Under the pieces are notes generated by a model that was given only the letters and a program-made list of their open reading frames with translations, had not been told where the DNA came from and ran no database searches. From Acholeplasmataceae bacterium (lineage in GTDB: Bacteria; Bacillota_I; Bacilli_A; ML615J-28; CAG-313): a DNA stretch of 43,012 nt. The translations under genes and the position numbers were made by a program. Positions 15,310 to 24,787 of this stretch are shown here, one piece after another (the first letter of the stretch is position 1; every line of letters begins with the position of its first letter). The stretch spans positions 1-43,012 of the forward strand of contig DUPC01000007.1 in the NCBI GenBank assembly GCA_012838545.1, written 5' to 3'.

Positions 15310-16215
15310 ATGTTTTTGACTCAACAAGTAGTCGAAATAGGTAATTTCTATTATTTTTTCTATCTGTGCTTATTTATTGTTCTATCGGTCGGATTATCGT
15401 TAATTCTTCCCAACGCAAGTCCTAAAACGCAAAGAATCGTAATTGCTTCAATCCTAGGGGTCAATTTTGCTTTGCATTTCTTGAAACTGTTATTCCCGCC
15501 TTATTCGGAATATTTTCCGATTTCCATCAAAGAAAGTTCATTCCAAAACATTTGCGCGGTTAACACGATTATTTTTCCTTTCATCTATTGGAAGAAAAAA
15601 GAGGTTTTGTTGGACTACATGGTTTATGTGGGCTTAATCAGCGGTGTAAGTGCCATTTTTCTTCCCACCGAAGCCCTAGGGGAAGCACCGTTTGTTTTTG
15701 ATACGATTCGTTTTTATTATTGTCATATGGCAGTAGCTATAGCTCCATTATTGATGGTGGTCACGAAAATTCACCGGGTAAACTACCACCGCATTTGGAA
15801 AGTGCCGTTTGTTTTGTTGATTGTTTTATGTATCATAATTCTTAATGAAGTCATGATGATGGAACTGGGATTTGTCAGTTTACGGAATGGTGATTTACTC
15901 CATCCCAATTATCGCAATCCTTCCCTTGTTTTTGGTCCGCCTAAGGAAATAGAAGGCACAGCCTTGTTGAAATTTATTCTTATGTGGACCCCGAAAGTGT
16001 TTATGGCAATTCCGGTCGGCGAAATGGCGGGACAAACCAAGTATTGGCCAATTCTCTGGGTAGCATTCCCTCTATATGTATTTTTTTGCTTATTATCCTT
16101 CTTCATTAGTCTTTGGCTTGACCCGATGCATTTTGTCCATGATATGCAAACTGCATTTAATAAGTTGAAGGTTAAATGGCATAAAATGCTTAAAATTGTG
16201 GAACAAGAAGAGTAA
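15310..16215 (+). CDS. YwaF/TMEM164-like integral membrane protein
   Basis: A 301-residue membrane protein with about seven hydrophobic spans. It resembles the YwaF family (TIGR02206-like, related to eukaryotic TMEM164). The conserved features are a polar motif in the third span region (FQNICAVNTIIFPF) and an FYYCHMAVAIAPLLMV span with a central His. It is longer than YwaF (about 235), partly through a loop around residues 190-230. The ORF-track start is a TTG at 15301 that touches the ribosome-binding site; ATG 15310 lies nine bases after GGAGG and is preferred. It is monocistronic. The bacterial role is unknown; TMEM164 has been linked to acyl transfer on phospholipids, which is only a hint. 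Confidence 0.75.
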   Translation: MFLTQQVVEIGNFYYFFYLCLFIVLSVGLSLILPNASPKTQRIVIASILGVNFALHFLKLLFPPYSEYFPISIKESSFQNICAVNTIIFPFIYWKKKEVLLDYMVYVGLISGVSAIFLPTEALGEAPFVFDTIRFYYCHMAVAIAPLLMVVTKIHRVNYHRIWKVPFVLLIVLCIIILNEVMMMELGFVSLRNGDLLHPNYRNPSLVFGPPKEIEGTALLKFILMWTPKVFMAIPVGEMAGQTKYWPILWVAFPLYVFFCLLSFFISLWLDPMHFVHDMQTAFNKLKVKWHKMLKIVEQEE

Positions 16216-16220
16216 TTGTT

Positions 16221-16259
16221 GAACGCTTAAATTGGAAAATCAATTGAAGCGTTCTTTTT
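16221..16259 (+). terminator. Terminator after the YwaF-like gene
   Basis: Long stem GAACGCTT/AAGCGTTC (8 bp) extended inward by AATTG/CAATT, followed by TTTTTG. Confidence 0.85.
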
Positions 16260-16273
16260 GTTAGGTTAATTTA

Positions 16274-16302
16274 TAAACAAAAAAGAAAAAATATGCTATA
16301 AT
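16274..16302 (+). promoter_or_regulatory. Promoter of the nagA run
   Basis: TAAACA (16274-16279), 17-base spacer, TATAAT (16297-16302) with a TGC extension. The leader is about 35 bases with GGAGGA before nagA. I found no cre or NagR-like palindrome. Confidence 0.65.
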
Positions 16303-16345
16303 AAGTTAATCTAAAGAATATTAAAACATTAAGTGGAGGAATATA

Positions 16346-17491
16346 ATGAAAGGATATAATCAGGTAAAAGCATATGTTGAAGGAAAAGGAATTGTAAAAA
16401 CTTCGATAAAAATTGATAAAGGACTGATTTCGGATATTACCGATTCAGATGTATCGGACGGTTTAACACTACCTGAAAATTGGTTGGTTTTGCCGGGTTA
16501 TATTGATCAACACGTTCACGGAGCAGCAGGTTTTGACGCCATGGATGCCAATATTGAAGCCATTTCCATCATGGCCGAAACGCTTGCCCAGGAAGGCGTG
16601 ACTACTTTTTGCCCAACCACAATGACCCAAAGCGTAAATAATATTAATAAAGCCCTCGCCAATGTCAAACAATATATCGAGGAGAACCATCCGGAAGGCG
16701 CAAGAGTACTAGGCGTCCATTTGGAAGGACCGTATATTTCTAAAGATTACATTGGGGCACAACCATTAAGTTATGTTCAAGCACCGGAAGTGGAATCATT
16801 TAAAAAGTACCAAAAAACTTCGGGCAACCACATTCGAATTGTAACTTTGGCCCCGGAAGTTAAAGGAAGCGAAGAATTAATCCCTTACTTGGTTTCAGAA
16901 GGAATAGTTGCTTCCATCGGACACACCGCTTCAAAATTCCAAGATGTTAAAAAAGCGGTGGAACTGGGAGCTCGCAATCTTACCCATACTTATAATGCTA
17001 TGCGGCCGCTTCACCACCGTGAAGTGGGAACCGTCGGTGCAGCCTTTATGCTGGACGATTTGGCTTGCGAAGTAATTTGCGACGGCATTCATGTTTCTGT
17101 ACCTGCCATTCAACTGCTATTAAAAAATAAACCAAAGGATAAAGTTATCTTGGTCAGCGATGCGATGAGGGCGAAAGCCATCGGCGAAGGCGAATCCGAA
17201 CTTGGCGGACAAAAAGTCTTTGTCAAAAACGGCGAAGCAAGACTTGCGGACGGAACTTTGGCGGGAAGTGTGTTGACGATGGACCGCGCCGTACGCAATA
17301 TGATTATGCTGGTTGGCTTGCCGATTGAACAAGCAGTGGATATGGCCACCATCAATCCCGCCAAAAACTTGGGAATTAACAATCAAGAAGGAAGCATTGC
17401 CAAAGGCAAGAAAGCCAACTTCGTGGTTGTCGACGAAAACTTTAGTGTAAAAATGACTATTCGAGAAGGAAGGGTAATTTACCAAGCATAA
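16346..17491 (+). CDS. nagA: N-acetylglucosamine-6-phosphate deacetylase
   Basis: Removes acetate from GlcNAc-6-P to give glucosamine-6-P, for amino-sugar catabolism or wall recycling; cytoplasmic. It is an amidohydrolase-fold protein of 381 residues. Landmarks are LPGYIDQHVHGAAGFD, GVHLEGPYI (metal-binding Glu), IGHTAS, LTHTYNAMRPLHHREVG, ICDGIHV, the catalytic LVSDAM Asp, and LAGSVLTMDRAV. Start ATG 16346 follows GGAGGA. nagB is not adjacent. The next gene, an M20 amidohydrolase, begins only four bases after the stop, suggesting linked use of acetylated amines. Confidence 0.95.
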   Translation: MKGYNQVKAYVEGKGIVKTSIKIDKGLISDITDSDVSDGLTLPENWLVLPGYIDQHVHGAAGFDAMDANIEAISIMAETLAQEGVTTFCPTTMTQSVNNINKALANVKQYIEENHPEGARVLGVHLEGPYISKDYIGAQPLSYVQAPEVESFKKYQKTSGNHIRIVTLAPEVKGSEELIPYLVSEGIVASIGHTASKFQDVKKAVELGARNLTHTYNAMRPLHHREVGTVGAAFMLDDLACEVICDGIHVSVPAIQLLLKNKPKDKVILVSDAMRAKAIGEGESELGGQKVFVKNGEARLADGTLAGSVLTMDRAVRNMIMLVGLPIEQAVDMATINPAKNLGINNQEGSIAKGKKANFVVVDENFSVKMTIREGRVIYQA

Positions 17492-17495
17492 AACC

Positions 17496-18689
17496 ATGGA
17501 GAATAAGATTAAGGAAATTGTTAATCAAAATTTTGAGGAGTTAGTAGCGCTTCGCGAACATTTGCATAGGAATCCTGAGTTAAGCAATCAGGAGTATAAA
17601 ACTCAACAATTGATTATTGATTTTTTAAGCAAATTAACCGGTGTTGAAGTTCATAAAACAGCAGAAACCGGTGTTGTTGCGATTATTAAGGGTAAAAAGG
17701 AATTTTACCCCAACCCTGTGATAGCTTTACGCGCCGATATTGACGCATTAGCCATCCAAGACGAAAAAACCTGCGGGTATCAATCCCTGGTGAAAGGCGT
17801 CATGCATGCCTGCGGCCATGATGTTCATACGGTAATTTTACTTGGAGTTGCCAAAGTATTAAATACCATCCAAAATGATTTCTCCGGTACAGTGAAACTG
17901 TTCTTTCAGCCTGCCGAGGAAACAACCGGAGGAGCGTTACGCATGATTCAAGCCGGTTGGCTTGATAACCCCAAAGTGGAAGCGGTTTTCGGTTTGCATG
18001 TTGACCCATCCATACCTGTGGGCTCGATAAACTATCGCCAAGGTCCCCTTTTTGCCTCCAGCGACCTATTGAAAATATTCGTAAAAGGCAAAGCTTCACA
18101 CGCCGGTTATCCGGAAGAGGGTGTTGATGCGATTGTTGTGGCTAGCGAAATTGTCTTAGGATTGCAAACCATTGTTTCCCGTAAGGTTAGCTTTTCGGAT
18201 GAAGTAGTGTTATCATTCGGGAAAATTACCGGTGGCGAAGTGATCAATGCTTTAGCAAAGGAAGTCATTATCGAAGGAACGCTTAGGACTTTTGATTCAT
18301 CGATTCGAGAAAAAGTCCTTTCGGAAATCAACCATATCGCTTCGCATATTGCTTCAGCTCACCATGCAGAGGCGAAAGTGGAAGTTACCCAAGGCTATCC
18401 GGTTTTAAGCAATGACAAAGCCATGGTAGACCATTTAATAAAGGTTGGTAACCGGGTTTTGGGAGACGAAAAGGTCTTGGAAAGAAAAAAACCGTCTGCC
18501 GGATCGGACGACTTTGCTTATTTCAGTCAAATGGTTTCCAGTTGTTATTACTTATTGGGGGTTGCCAATATAGAAAAAGGCATCAATTATCCCCTTCATA
18601 CACCGTTCTTTGATGTCGACCCCCAAGCCATTTATCTGGGTTGTATAATGCAAACGATGATTACATTATCCTATTTAATGAAAGTATAA
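17496..18689 (+). CDS. M20 family amidohydrolase (N-acyl amino acid / hippurate hydrolase type)
   Basis: A 397-residue metal-dependent amidohydrolase of the M20D group, which cleaves N-acyl groups from amino acids or similar amides; cytoplasmic. It shows LREHLHRNPELSNQEY at the N-terminus, LRADIDALAIQ, the metal-binding MHACGHDVHT, FQPAEETTGGA, a lid domain around residues 180-295 (KGKASHAGYPEEGVDA), and the final AGSDDFAYF. The natural substrate cannot be told. ATG 17496 has no clear Shine-Dalgarno sequence and lies four bases after the nagA stop, so translation is probably coupled to nagA. The next gene's ribosome-binding site begins right after its stop. Confidence 0.92.
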   Translation: MENKIKEIVNQNFEELVALREHLHRNPELSNQEYKTQQLIIDFLSKLTGVEVHKTAETGVVAIIKGKKEFYPNPVIALRADIDALAIQDEKTCGYQSLVKGVMHACGHDVHTVILLGVAKVLNTIQNDFSGTVKLFFQPAEETTGGALRMIQAGWLDNPKVEAVFGLHVDPSIPVGSINYRQGPLFASSDLLKIFVKGKASHAGYPEEGVDAIVVASEIVLGLQTIVSRKVSFSDEVVLSFGKITGGEVINALAKEVIIEGTLRTFDSSIREKVLSEINHIASHIASAHHAEAKVEVTQGYPVLSNDKAMVDHLIKVGNRVLGDEKVLERKKPSAGSDDFAYFSQMVSSCYYLLGVANIEKGINYPLHTPFFDVDPQAIYLGCIMQTMITLSYLMKV

Positions 18690-18703
18690 AAATGGAGGGT
18701 TCA

Positions 18704-19372
18704 ATGAAAAAATTAGGTTTTAAAAAGTTTTTTATTCCGGCAATCATCCTTGTAGCGATTGTCTTCAACGTTGTGGTCTTTTTGGCCACCCAAAAGCATT
18801 CTCCATCCTTCTGGCTGCTTTACGGTTTTTTCATGCTTGGGTTTGTTTGGTTTTTGCTTTCCAGCTTAATTGCCAAAGAAGGAAAAACTGGCATTGCCTT
18901 CATTCATCCGACGGTTACGATTTCCGGACTGTTTTGGATGCTTGCTTTTCTATTTGCGCTTGTTTTTATGTGGTTTCCCAATATTCCTTACAGAGCGATT
19001 TTGATTCCGATGGTAATCATTACCGGGATTTTTGCCATCGTTTATGTCTTTGCTTTGATGAATAAGGCACTTGTGGCCAGAGAAGAAGCAAAAAAACCAT
19101 ATATGCAAAATATTAAAGACGTCCATCAAGTATTGGAATCCTTAAGTACCAAAGCAACCGATGCAGCTGTCAAAAGAGCCTTGGATGAATTGGTTATCTT
19201 AGCAGAGGGAATGGATATTTCCGTAAACCCCGATGTCGTAAAATTGGATGAAAGGATTGCAGAATACGTGCAGTTTGTCCATAAAAACTTGGAACGCAAC
19301 GAAATGAAAAATCTTTTCTATAACATCGATCGCGTAAAAAATCTTTTAACGGAACGTGAAAAAAAAGTTTAA
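18704..19372 (+). CDS. Membrane protein of unknown function, linked to the ABC transporter
   Basis: A 222-residue protein with four hydrophobic spans in the first 130 residues (starting FFIPAIILVAIVFNVVVFLA). A soluble, helix-rich C-terminal part of about 95 residues contains LSTKATDAAVKRALDELVILAEG. No family recognised. The ORF track begins at 18641, inside the previous gene; ATG 18704, six bases after GGAGGG, gives a natural signal-anchor start and is preferred. The ABC ATPase begins 17 bases after its stop, so it may be an accessory subunit or regulator of that transporter; that is inferred from position only. Confidence 0.75.
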   Translation: MKKLGFKKFFIPAIILVAIVFNVVVFLATQKHSPSFWLLYGFFMLGFVWFLLSSLIAKEGKTGIAFIHPTVTISGLFWMLAFLFALVFMWFPNIPYRAILIPMVIITGIFAIVYVFALMNKALVAREEAKKPYMQNIKDVHQVLESLSTKATDAAVKRALDELVILAEGMDISVNPDVVKLDERIAEYVQFVHKNLERNEMKNLFYNIDRVKNLLTEREKKV

Positions 19373-19389
19373 GCAACAAAGGAGAAGTT

Positions 19390-20103
19390 ATGTTAGAAAT
19401 TAAACAATTTTCCAAAGTTTATCGCAACGGCAAACGGGCGGTAAATGATTTAAATTTAACTATCGAAGAAGGCGATTTATTTGCTTTTATCGGCCATAAC
19501 GGGGCCGGAAAAACTACTACCATCAAAGCAATCGTCGGTATATTGGATTTTGAAGAAGGGGATATCATAATCCAAGGAACTTCGGTCAAAAAAGATCCGA
19601 TTTTTTGTAAGAAACAATTAGCTTATATTCCCGACAATCCCGATCTTTATGATAACTTAACGGGAATTCAATATTTGAATTTAATCGCCGATATCTATGA
19701 AGTTCCAAAAGCCCAAAGAGCGGAGATTATAACCAAGTATGCCAATTTGTTCGAATTAACTTTGGAACTCAATAACTTTATATCTTCCTATTCTCATGGG
19801 ATGAAACAAAAGTTGGTTATCATCAGCGCGATGGTTCACAGTCCGAAAATCTTGGTTTTGGATGAACCGTTTGTCGGGTTAGATCCGAGAGCGGCGTTTT
19901 CCGTCAAACAAATGATGAAAGAGTTTTGTGCCAGCGGCGGCGCCATCTTTTTCTCTACGCACATCTTGGAAGTGGCCGAAAAACTATGCAATAAGATTGC
20001 CATCATCAAAAACGGCGAATTGATTGCGATGGGCAACATGGACGATATGACCAAAGATGCTTCGTTGGAAGATGTATTCTTGGAGTTGACGGAGCATGCG
20101 TAA
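19390..20103 (+). CDS. ABC transporter ATP-binding protein
   Basis: A 237-residue ATPase subunit with Walker A GHNGAGKTTT, signature YSHGMKQK (a GM form seen in EcsA/CcmA-like exporters in place of LSGGQ), Walker B ILVLDEPFVGLDP and the H-loop FFSTHIL. It most resembles EcsA-type and ABC-2-type export ATPases. The start follows AAAGGAGAAG. It overlaps the permease gene by eight bases, so the pair forms one transporter. The substrate is unknown; because the family includes exporters, peptide, lipid or drug export are all possible. Confidence 0.93.
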   Translation: MLEIKQFSKVYRNGKRAVNDLNLTIEEGDLFAFIGHNGAGKTTTIKAIVGILDFEEGDIIIQGTSVKKDPIFCKKQLAYIPDNPDLYDNLTGIQYLNLIADIYEVPKAQRAEIITKYANLFELTLELNNFISSYSHGMKQKLVIISAMVHSPKILVLDEPFVGLDPRAAFSVKQMMKEFCASGGAIFFSTHILEVAEKLCNKIAIIKNGELIAMGNMDDMTKDASLEDVFLELTEHA

Positions 20104-21652
20104 TACTTGGCGGTTAGTTTACAATTATTTTCTAACCTTTATCGGAGGTTTCATCAGCAAAAAAAGAAATGCTAGATTTGCGATGGGCGTTTTGTTTGTG
20201 TTGGGTATTGCGACGCTGATGATCGTTTTATTCACCAATACCGCTATTGCCACTACCGTGCAATTTACGCAACTCGGTGTTCCGGAACTAGCCATGTACT
20301 CTAACAGTTTCATGGCTATTCTAATCATGTTGTTTTTAACGGTCATGCGTAGCGCATTACCGGCCAAAACAACCGATGAACAGTTGCTTCTCTCGCTTCC
20401 GATTAAAAAAACCCAAATCATTTTAGCAAAATCGCTTTTCAATTATCTTTTTGATTTTTTGAGTCTTTTGGGAATTTTGTTTCCTTCGTATATTGTTTAT
20501 GCGGTAATCAATCAAACCGGAATCAGTTTGGTATTTCGGGGGCTGTTGATTACATTGTTGTTGCCGTTATTTTCGAATGCGATAGCGACTTTAATCGCTT
20601 TATTGTTCCAAAAAATTGCAACCTTTTTTCGAAACTATTCCATCGTTCAAACAATCTTGATTTTGCTTTTGATTGGCGGCTATGTTTTGATAAGTTATGT
20701 CCTTAACGATTATTTGTTAAAGAACAACAATGTGGATATGGTATTGAACCAATTCAAACCGATGAAGTGGATTCTGACCTTCGTTTTGAACGGCACGTTA
20801 TTATCGTTGCTTTGGATTGCTTTGATTGCGTTCGGAACCTATTCGATAAGTATTCTTTTAAGAGTAGCTGTTTTTGGAAAAGAAGTAAAATCTTACCGTT
20901 CCAAAAAAATCGAGCTGGATTTTACCGAAAGAAAACCGATGTGGAGTTTATACCGAAAAGAAATCAAATATTATTTTTCGGTCCCAATCTATGTGATTAA
21001 TACCATTTTCGGTGCCATCATGTATGTGGGTTTGTCCATTTTATTATTGATGATCAAACAAGAAACCCTTACTCAAATTCTGGCGAGCATTAGGATTGAT
21101 GCCAGCGGTGCGGAAATCGCTTTTATATTGGCGGCGGGTTGTCTGATTATTACCACCGTGTGCACTACCTCAAGCTCCATTTCGTTGGAAGGGAAACATC
21201 TGTGGGTGTTAAAAGCCCACCCGATTAAGGTAAGAGATATTTTTCTTGCAAAAATCTTGGTTAATATGACCTTAACCACCATTCCGATTGTGTTAATGGC
21301 ACCGGTTGTAAGCATTAAGTTTGGGTTTGCCAATCTTTGGATGTTCATGCTTATTCCGTTTTTGGCTTCATTGGTAATGGCGATTTTGGGCTTATACTTT
21401 AATTTGCTTTTCCCAAAATTAGAGTGGGAAAGCGAAGTGCAACCGGTTAAACAAGGTTTAAGCACCATGGTCACCCTTTTCTTCGGTTTTGCCTTTGTAA
21501 TCTTGCCTTTCGTGTTTTATTTTGCCTTTTTCGTCACCCTAGTTAATTACGTGTTGTTTGGTTTGTTGTTGGTGGCTTATTTCGTTCTTTGGATTGTATT
21601 CAGTTATACTCTCTTGCATAAAAGCGGTAAAACCCACTTCGAGCGTTTATAG
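20096..21652 (+). CDS. ABC transporter permease
   Basis: A 518-residue integral membrane protein with about 12 hydrophobic spans, partner of the ATPase that it overlaps. It contains the cytoplasmic stretch KTTDEQLLLSLPIKKTQIILAK followed by a span, and later SLEGKHLWVLKAHPIKVRDIFLAK. These two similar coupling-helix-like segments suggest a duplicated ABC-2-type half-permease fused into one chain. It is longer than EcsB (about 400 residues), so I do not call it ecsB. The following FAH gene starts 11 bases after its stop. Confidence 0.88.
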   Translation: MRNTWRLVYNYFLTFIGGFISKKRNARFAMGVLFVLGIATLMIVLFTNTAIATTVQFTQLGVPELAMYSNSFMAILIMLFLTVMRSALPAKTTDEQLLLSLPIKKTQIILAKSLFNYLFDFLSLLGILFPSYIVYAVINQTGISLVFRGLLITLLLPLFSNAIATLIALLFQKIATFFRNYSIVQTILILLLIGGYVLISYVLNDYLLKNNNVDMVLNQFKPMKWILTFVLNGTLLSLLWIALIAFGTYSISILLRVAVFGKEVKSYRSKKIELDFTERKPMWSLYRKEIKYYFSVPIYVINTIFGAIMYVGLSILLLMIKQETLTQILASIRIDASGAEIAFILAAGCLIITTVCTTSSSISLEGKHLWVLKAHPIKVRDIFLAKILVNMTLTTIPIVLMAPVVSIKFGFANLWMFMLIPFLASLVMAILGLYFNLLFPKLEWESEVQPVKQGLSTMVTLFFGFAFVILPFVFYFAFFVTLVNYVLFGLLLVAYFVLWIVFSYTLLHKSGKTHFERL

Positions 21653-21663
21653 GGGTTTAACAT

Positions 21664-22494
21664 ATGAAATTTTGTTATTTTGAACATAATGCTCAAATAT
21701 TTCTTGGGGTAAAAACAGAAAAAGGGTTGGTTAAACATGCCTTAGTCTCCTTGGAAAACCTTTGGCAAGGTGAAGTTAACCTTACCACCCTCGTCAACGA
21801 AAACACCGAAATAATTGATGAAAATGATGTAAAATTTTTGCCGCCGGTGTTACATCCCCCTAAAATCCTCTGCGTCGGGCTAAATTATGCCAGGCATATT
21901 GAGGAAACAAAATTGACAAAACCTTTGGAACCGTTATTTTTTGCCAAATTGCCCAATGCTTTGGCAGGTCATAAGGGAAAATTCACTATCACCGATATTA
22001 CTCCTCAAGTCGACTACGAAGGCGAACTTGTGGTGGTAATCGGTCAGAAAGGCAAAAACATTCCCAAAGAAAAAGCCCTCGACTATGTATTGGGCTATAC
22101 AATCGGAAACGATATCACGGATCGCATTTTGCAATTTTCTTCCAGCCAATGGTTGAGAGGCAAATCACTTGATGCTTCTGCTCCGGTTGGTCCGTATTTG
22201 GTAACCAAGGATGAAGTGGATTTAACCAAAGTAGAAATCATTACCCAAAGAAACGGAAATATAGTTCAAAAAGCCAAATTAACGGAAATGCTTTTTGACA
22301 TTTCGGAAATCATCAGCCATATTTCGCAAACTATGACTTTGGAAATAGGCGACTTGATTTTTACGGGTTCCCCAAGCGGGACAATCATTGGAACGGCTGA
22401 ACAAAAGCGCAAGTGGTTAACTGCCGGCGATATCGTCAGCGTAACGATTGAACTAATCGGCACCTTGACAACTTATTTTGAAAAAGCGAAATAA
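21664..22494 (+). CDS. Fumarylacetoacetate hydrolase-family protein
   Basis: A 276-residue FAH-fold enzyme; family members hydrolyse or decarboxylate 2-keto-acid compounds (acylpyruvase, oxaloacetate decarboxylase, 5-carboxymethyl-2-hydroxymuconate isomerase and similar). Visible features are KILCVGLNYARHIEE, PLFFAKLPNALAG, the metal-binding DYEGELVVVIG (two acidic ligands), GNDITDR and GKSLDASAPVGP. The usual GTPxGVG loop appears here as GSPSGTIIG, and the substrate is not assignable. It ends the run begun at nagA, with a terminator just after its stop. Confidence 0.9.
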   Translation: MKFCYFEHNAQIFLGVKTEKGLVKHALVSLENLWQGEVNLTTLVNENTEIIDENDVKFLPPVLHPPKILCVGLNYARHIEETKLTKPLEPLFFAKLPNALAGHKGKFTITDITPQVDYEGELVVVIGQKGKNIPKEKALDYVLGYTIGNDITDRILQFSSSQWLRGKSLDASAPVGPYLVTKDEVDLTKVEIITQRNGNIVQKAKLTEMLFDISEIISHISQTMTLEIGDLIFTGSPSGTIIGTAEQKRKWLTAGDIVSVTIELIGTLTTYFEKAK

Positions 22495-22531
22495 AAGGGT
22501 ACCTGCTACCCAAGCAGTACTACCCTTTTTT
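22493..22531 (+). terminator. Terminator after the FAH-family gene
   Basis: Stem AAAGGGTA/TACCCTTT with an inner CTGCT/AGCAG stem, then TTTTTT; it overlaps the stop codon. Confidence 0.85.
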
Positions 22532-22565
22532 CATATATCCTATAATTAGCAAAGGACTGATAAAA

Positions 22566-24704
22566 ATGAAACTGGTAATAGCGGAAAAGCCATCCGTCGG
22601 AAAAGAACTGGCCAGGATTTTAAATGCCAAAACCAAAGTCCAAGGGGCACTTATGGGAAGCGGTTATGTCGTAACCTGGGCCCTGGGACATTTGGTGACT
22701 TTGGCGTCACCTGAACAATACAATAAAGCCTGGGAAAATTGGACGCTTGAAGCGCTTCCCATGCTTCCCAATCCCTTTAAAACCACGGTAATTAAAGAAA
22801 CCTACAGACAATTCAATGTGGTAAAAACTTGGCTAAGGAATAAAGACCTAAAAGAAATTATTATTGCGACGGATGCCGGAAGAGAAGGAGAACTGGTTGC
22901 GCGTTGGATTATCAAAGAAGCAAATGTTCAAAAACCGATGTACCGGTTATGGATTTCTTCGATGACTGATTCTGCCATCAGAAGCGGTTTTCAAAATCTC
23001 AAGAAAGCTTCCCTTTACGATAACTTATACTATAGCGCGGAAGCTAGGGCGATTGCAGATTGGTTGATTGGCATCAATGTGACAAGAGCTTTAACGTGCA
23101 AATACAATGCGCAGCTTTCGGCAGGACGCGTCCAAACGCCTACCTTGGCGATGATTGTGGATAGAGAAAAAGAAATCCGTGCTTTTATTCCCAAGACTTT
23201 TTATCAAATCGTTTTGCTTGCCAAAGGTGTGCGTTTTCAATGGGAAGAAAAGGGCCAAACCAAGCGCTTTTTTGCTGAAACTGCAGCCAAAGATTTATTG
23301 CAACAACTTACCCCTCTCCAAGCAAAAGTTGCCAATGTGGAAAGCATACGAAAAAAAGAAATTCCCCCTTTACTGTATGATTTAACGGAACTTCAACGCG
23401 ATGCCAATCGGTTTTATGGCATGAGTCCCAAAGAAACGCTTGACGTGATGCAAAGACTATATGAATACCATAAAGTATTGACTTATCCAAGAACCGATTC
23501 CCGGTATTTGACTACCGATATATACGATAGTTTGAAATCCCGTTTTTTGCCTATGCAAAATGGTCCCTACGGAAAAAACGTTAAAGAATTGTTGGCAAAA
23601 CCTTTCCGACAATCCAAACGCATCTTTAATAATCAGGAAGTTAGCGACCATCATGCGATAATCCCGACGGAAATGGTCCCTAGATATCATGATTTTTCTT
23701 CAAAGGAAGAAAAAATCTATGCATTGGTCTGCAAAAGGTTTATTTCGGCCTTTTTGGATGATGTTGAATATATGCAAACCACGGTTACGATTTCCGCGGG
23801 AAAATATTCGTTTGTTGCCAGAGGGAAAAGCATCATTCATTGGGGATGGAAAGCCATCAATCAAACGGAAGATGCGCCGGAACCTAGTTTACCGGACTTT
23901 AAAATTGGCGAAATACTAAATAACCCAAAATTCGAAATGATTACCGGAAAAACCGAATCACCCGCCAGGTACACCGAGGCTACTCTATTGAGTGCGATGG
24001 AGGATGCTGGGAAGTTTGTTGACAATAAAGCCTTGAAAGAAGCTCTAACCAAGGTTAGCGGTATCGGCACTCCGGCAACCCGGGCGGAAATCATCGAACG
24101 GCTCTATGAAGTCGGCTACATGGAATTAAAAGGAAAAAGCATTTATCCGACTTCCAAAGGGGAACAATTGATTTCTCTTGTTCCGAATCTTTTGACTTCA
24201 CCGGCCTTAACGGCTGCCTGGGAGTTAAGACTAGAAAAAATTGCTTCCGGTAAGGAAAAGAAAGATGACTTTGTTAAAAGCATGGTCCAAAATGCGAAGG
24301 AGCTGGTCTCCCAAGTTATTTCTCAAGATAAAACCTATCGCCACGACAATATGACCAAAGCCAAGTGCCCGGATTGTGGTAAACCCCTATTGGAAATCAA
24401 TAAACCAAAGGTGCAATTATTGGTATGTAGCGATAGATCATGCAAATACCGAAAGACCCTTTCCGTGGTTACCGAGATCAGATGCCCCAATTGTAAGAAG
24501 AAACTGAAAATGGTGGGCAGTTCGGATAAGAAGTTTTACGTCTGCGTTTGTGGTTATAAAGTAAATACCGATACCTTCCACGAAAAACAAAAAGAAAACA
24601 AGGATAACATGAATAAACGGGAAGTGGAAAAATATATCCGCAGCCAAAAAGCGCCAACCAACCAACCTTTTTCGGATATTTGGGATAAATATAAAAATTC
24701 ATAA
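22566..24704 (+). CDS. topB: DNA topoisomerase III
   Basis: Type IA topoisomerase that decatenates DNA and resolves recombination intermediates. The TOPRIM domain has LVIAEKPSVGKELA with the catalytic Glu, and ATDAGREGELVARWI. The active-site Tyr is in the LTYPRTDSRYL segment. Other landmarks are SAGRVQTPTLAMI, VSDHHAIIPTE and GTPATRAEIIERL. The C-terminal region (about 600-690) carries two zinc-ribbon-like motifs (CPDCGK...CSDRSC and CPNCKK...CVCGYK). At 712 residues it is full length. AAAGGA lies about 10 bases before ATG 22566. A TATAAT at 22541-22546 could be its -10, but the -35 is poor. Confidence 0.95.
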   Translation: MKLVIAEKPSVGKELARILNAKTKVQGALMGSGYVVTWALGHLVTLASPEQYNKAWENWTLEALPMLPNPFKTTVIKETYRQFNVVKTWLRNKDLKEIIIATDAGREGELVARWIIKEANVQKPMYRLWISSMTDSAIRSGFQNLKKASLYDNLYYSAEARAIADWLIGINVTRALTCKYNAQLSAGRVQTPTLAMIVDREKEIRAFIPKTFYQIVLLAKGVRFQWEEKGQTKRFFAETAAKDLLQQLTPLQAKVANVESIRKKEIPPLLYDLTELQRDANRFYGMSPKETLDVMQRLYEYHKVLTYPRTDSRYLTTDIYDSLKSRFLPMQNGPYGKNVKELLAKPFRQSKRIFNNQEVSDHHAIIPTEMVPRYHDFSSKEEKIYALVCKRFISAFLDDVEYMQTTVTISAGKYSFVARGKSIIHWGWKAINQTEDAPEPSLPDFKIGEILNNPKFEMITGKTESPARYTEATLLSAMEDAGKFVDNKALKEALTKVSGIGTPATRAEIIERLYEVGYMELKGKSIYPTSKGEQLISLVPNLLTSPALTAAWELRLEKIASGKEKKDDFVKSMVQNAKELVSQVISQDKTYRHDNMTKAKCPDCGKPLLEINKPKVQLLVCSDRSCKYRKTLSVVTEIRCPNCKKKLKMVGSSDKKFYVCVCGYKVNTDTFHEKQKENKDNMNKREVEKYIRSQKAPTNQPFSDIWDKYKNS

Positions 24705-24733
24705 AAAAAGGAAAAAAATATTGTTGTTTTTTC

Positions 24734-24762
24734 TTGCATTTTTTCAGGAAAAATGGTATACT
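24734..24762 (+). promoter_or_regulatory. Promoter of the small zinc-ribbon gene
   Basis: TTGCAT (24734-24739), 17-base spacer, TATACT (24757-24762) with a TGG extension. It is among the best promoters in the window and leaves a leader of about 95 bases. Confidence 0.78.
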
Positions 24763-24787
24763 ATTAGCGTAGTCATTTTCATTCAAC

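Noticed and set aside
19390-21652. Naming the ABC pair ecsAB
   Set aside because: The ATPase resembles EcsA, but the permease is over 100 residues longer than EcsB and no HIT-family or EcsC neighbour is present.
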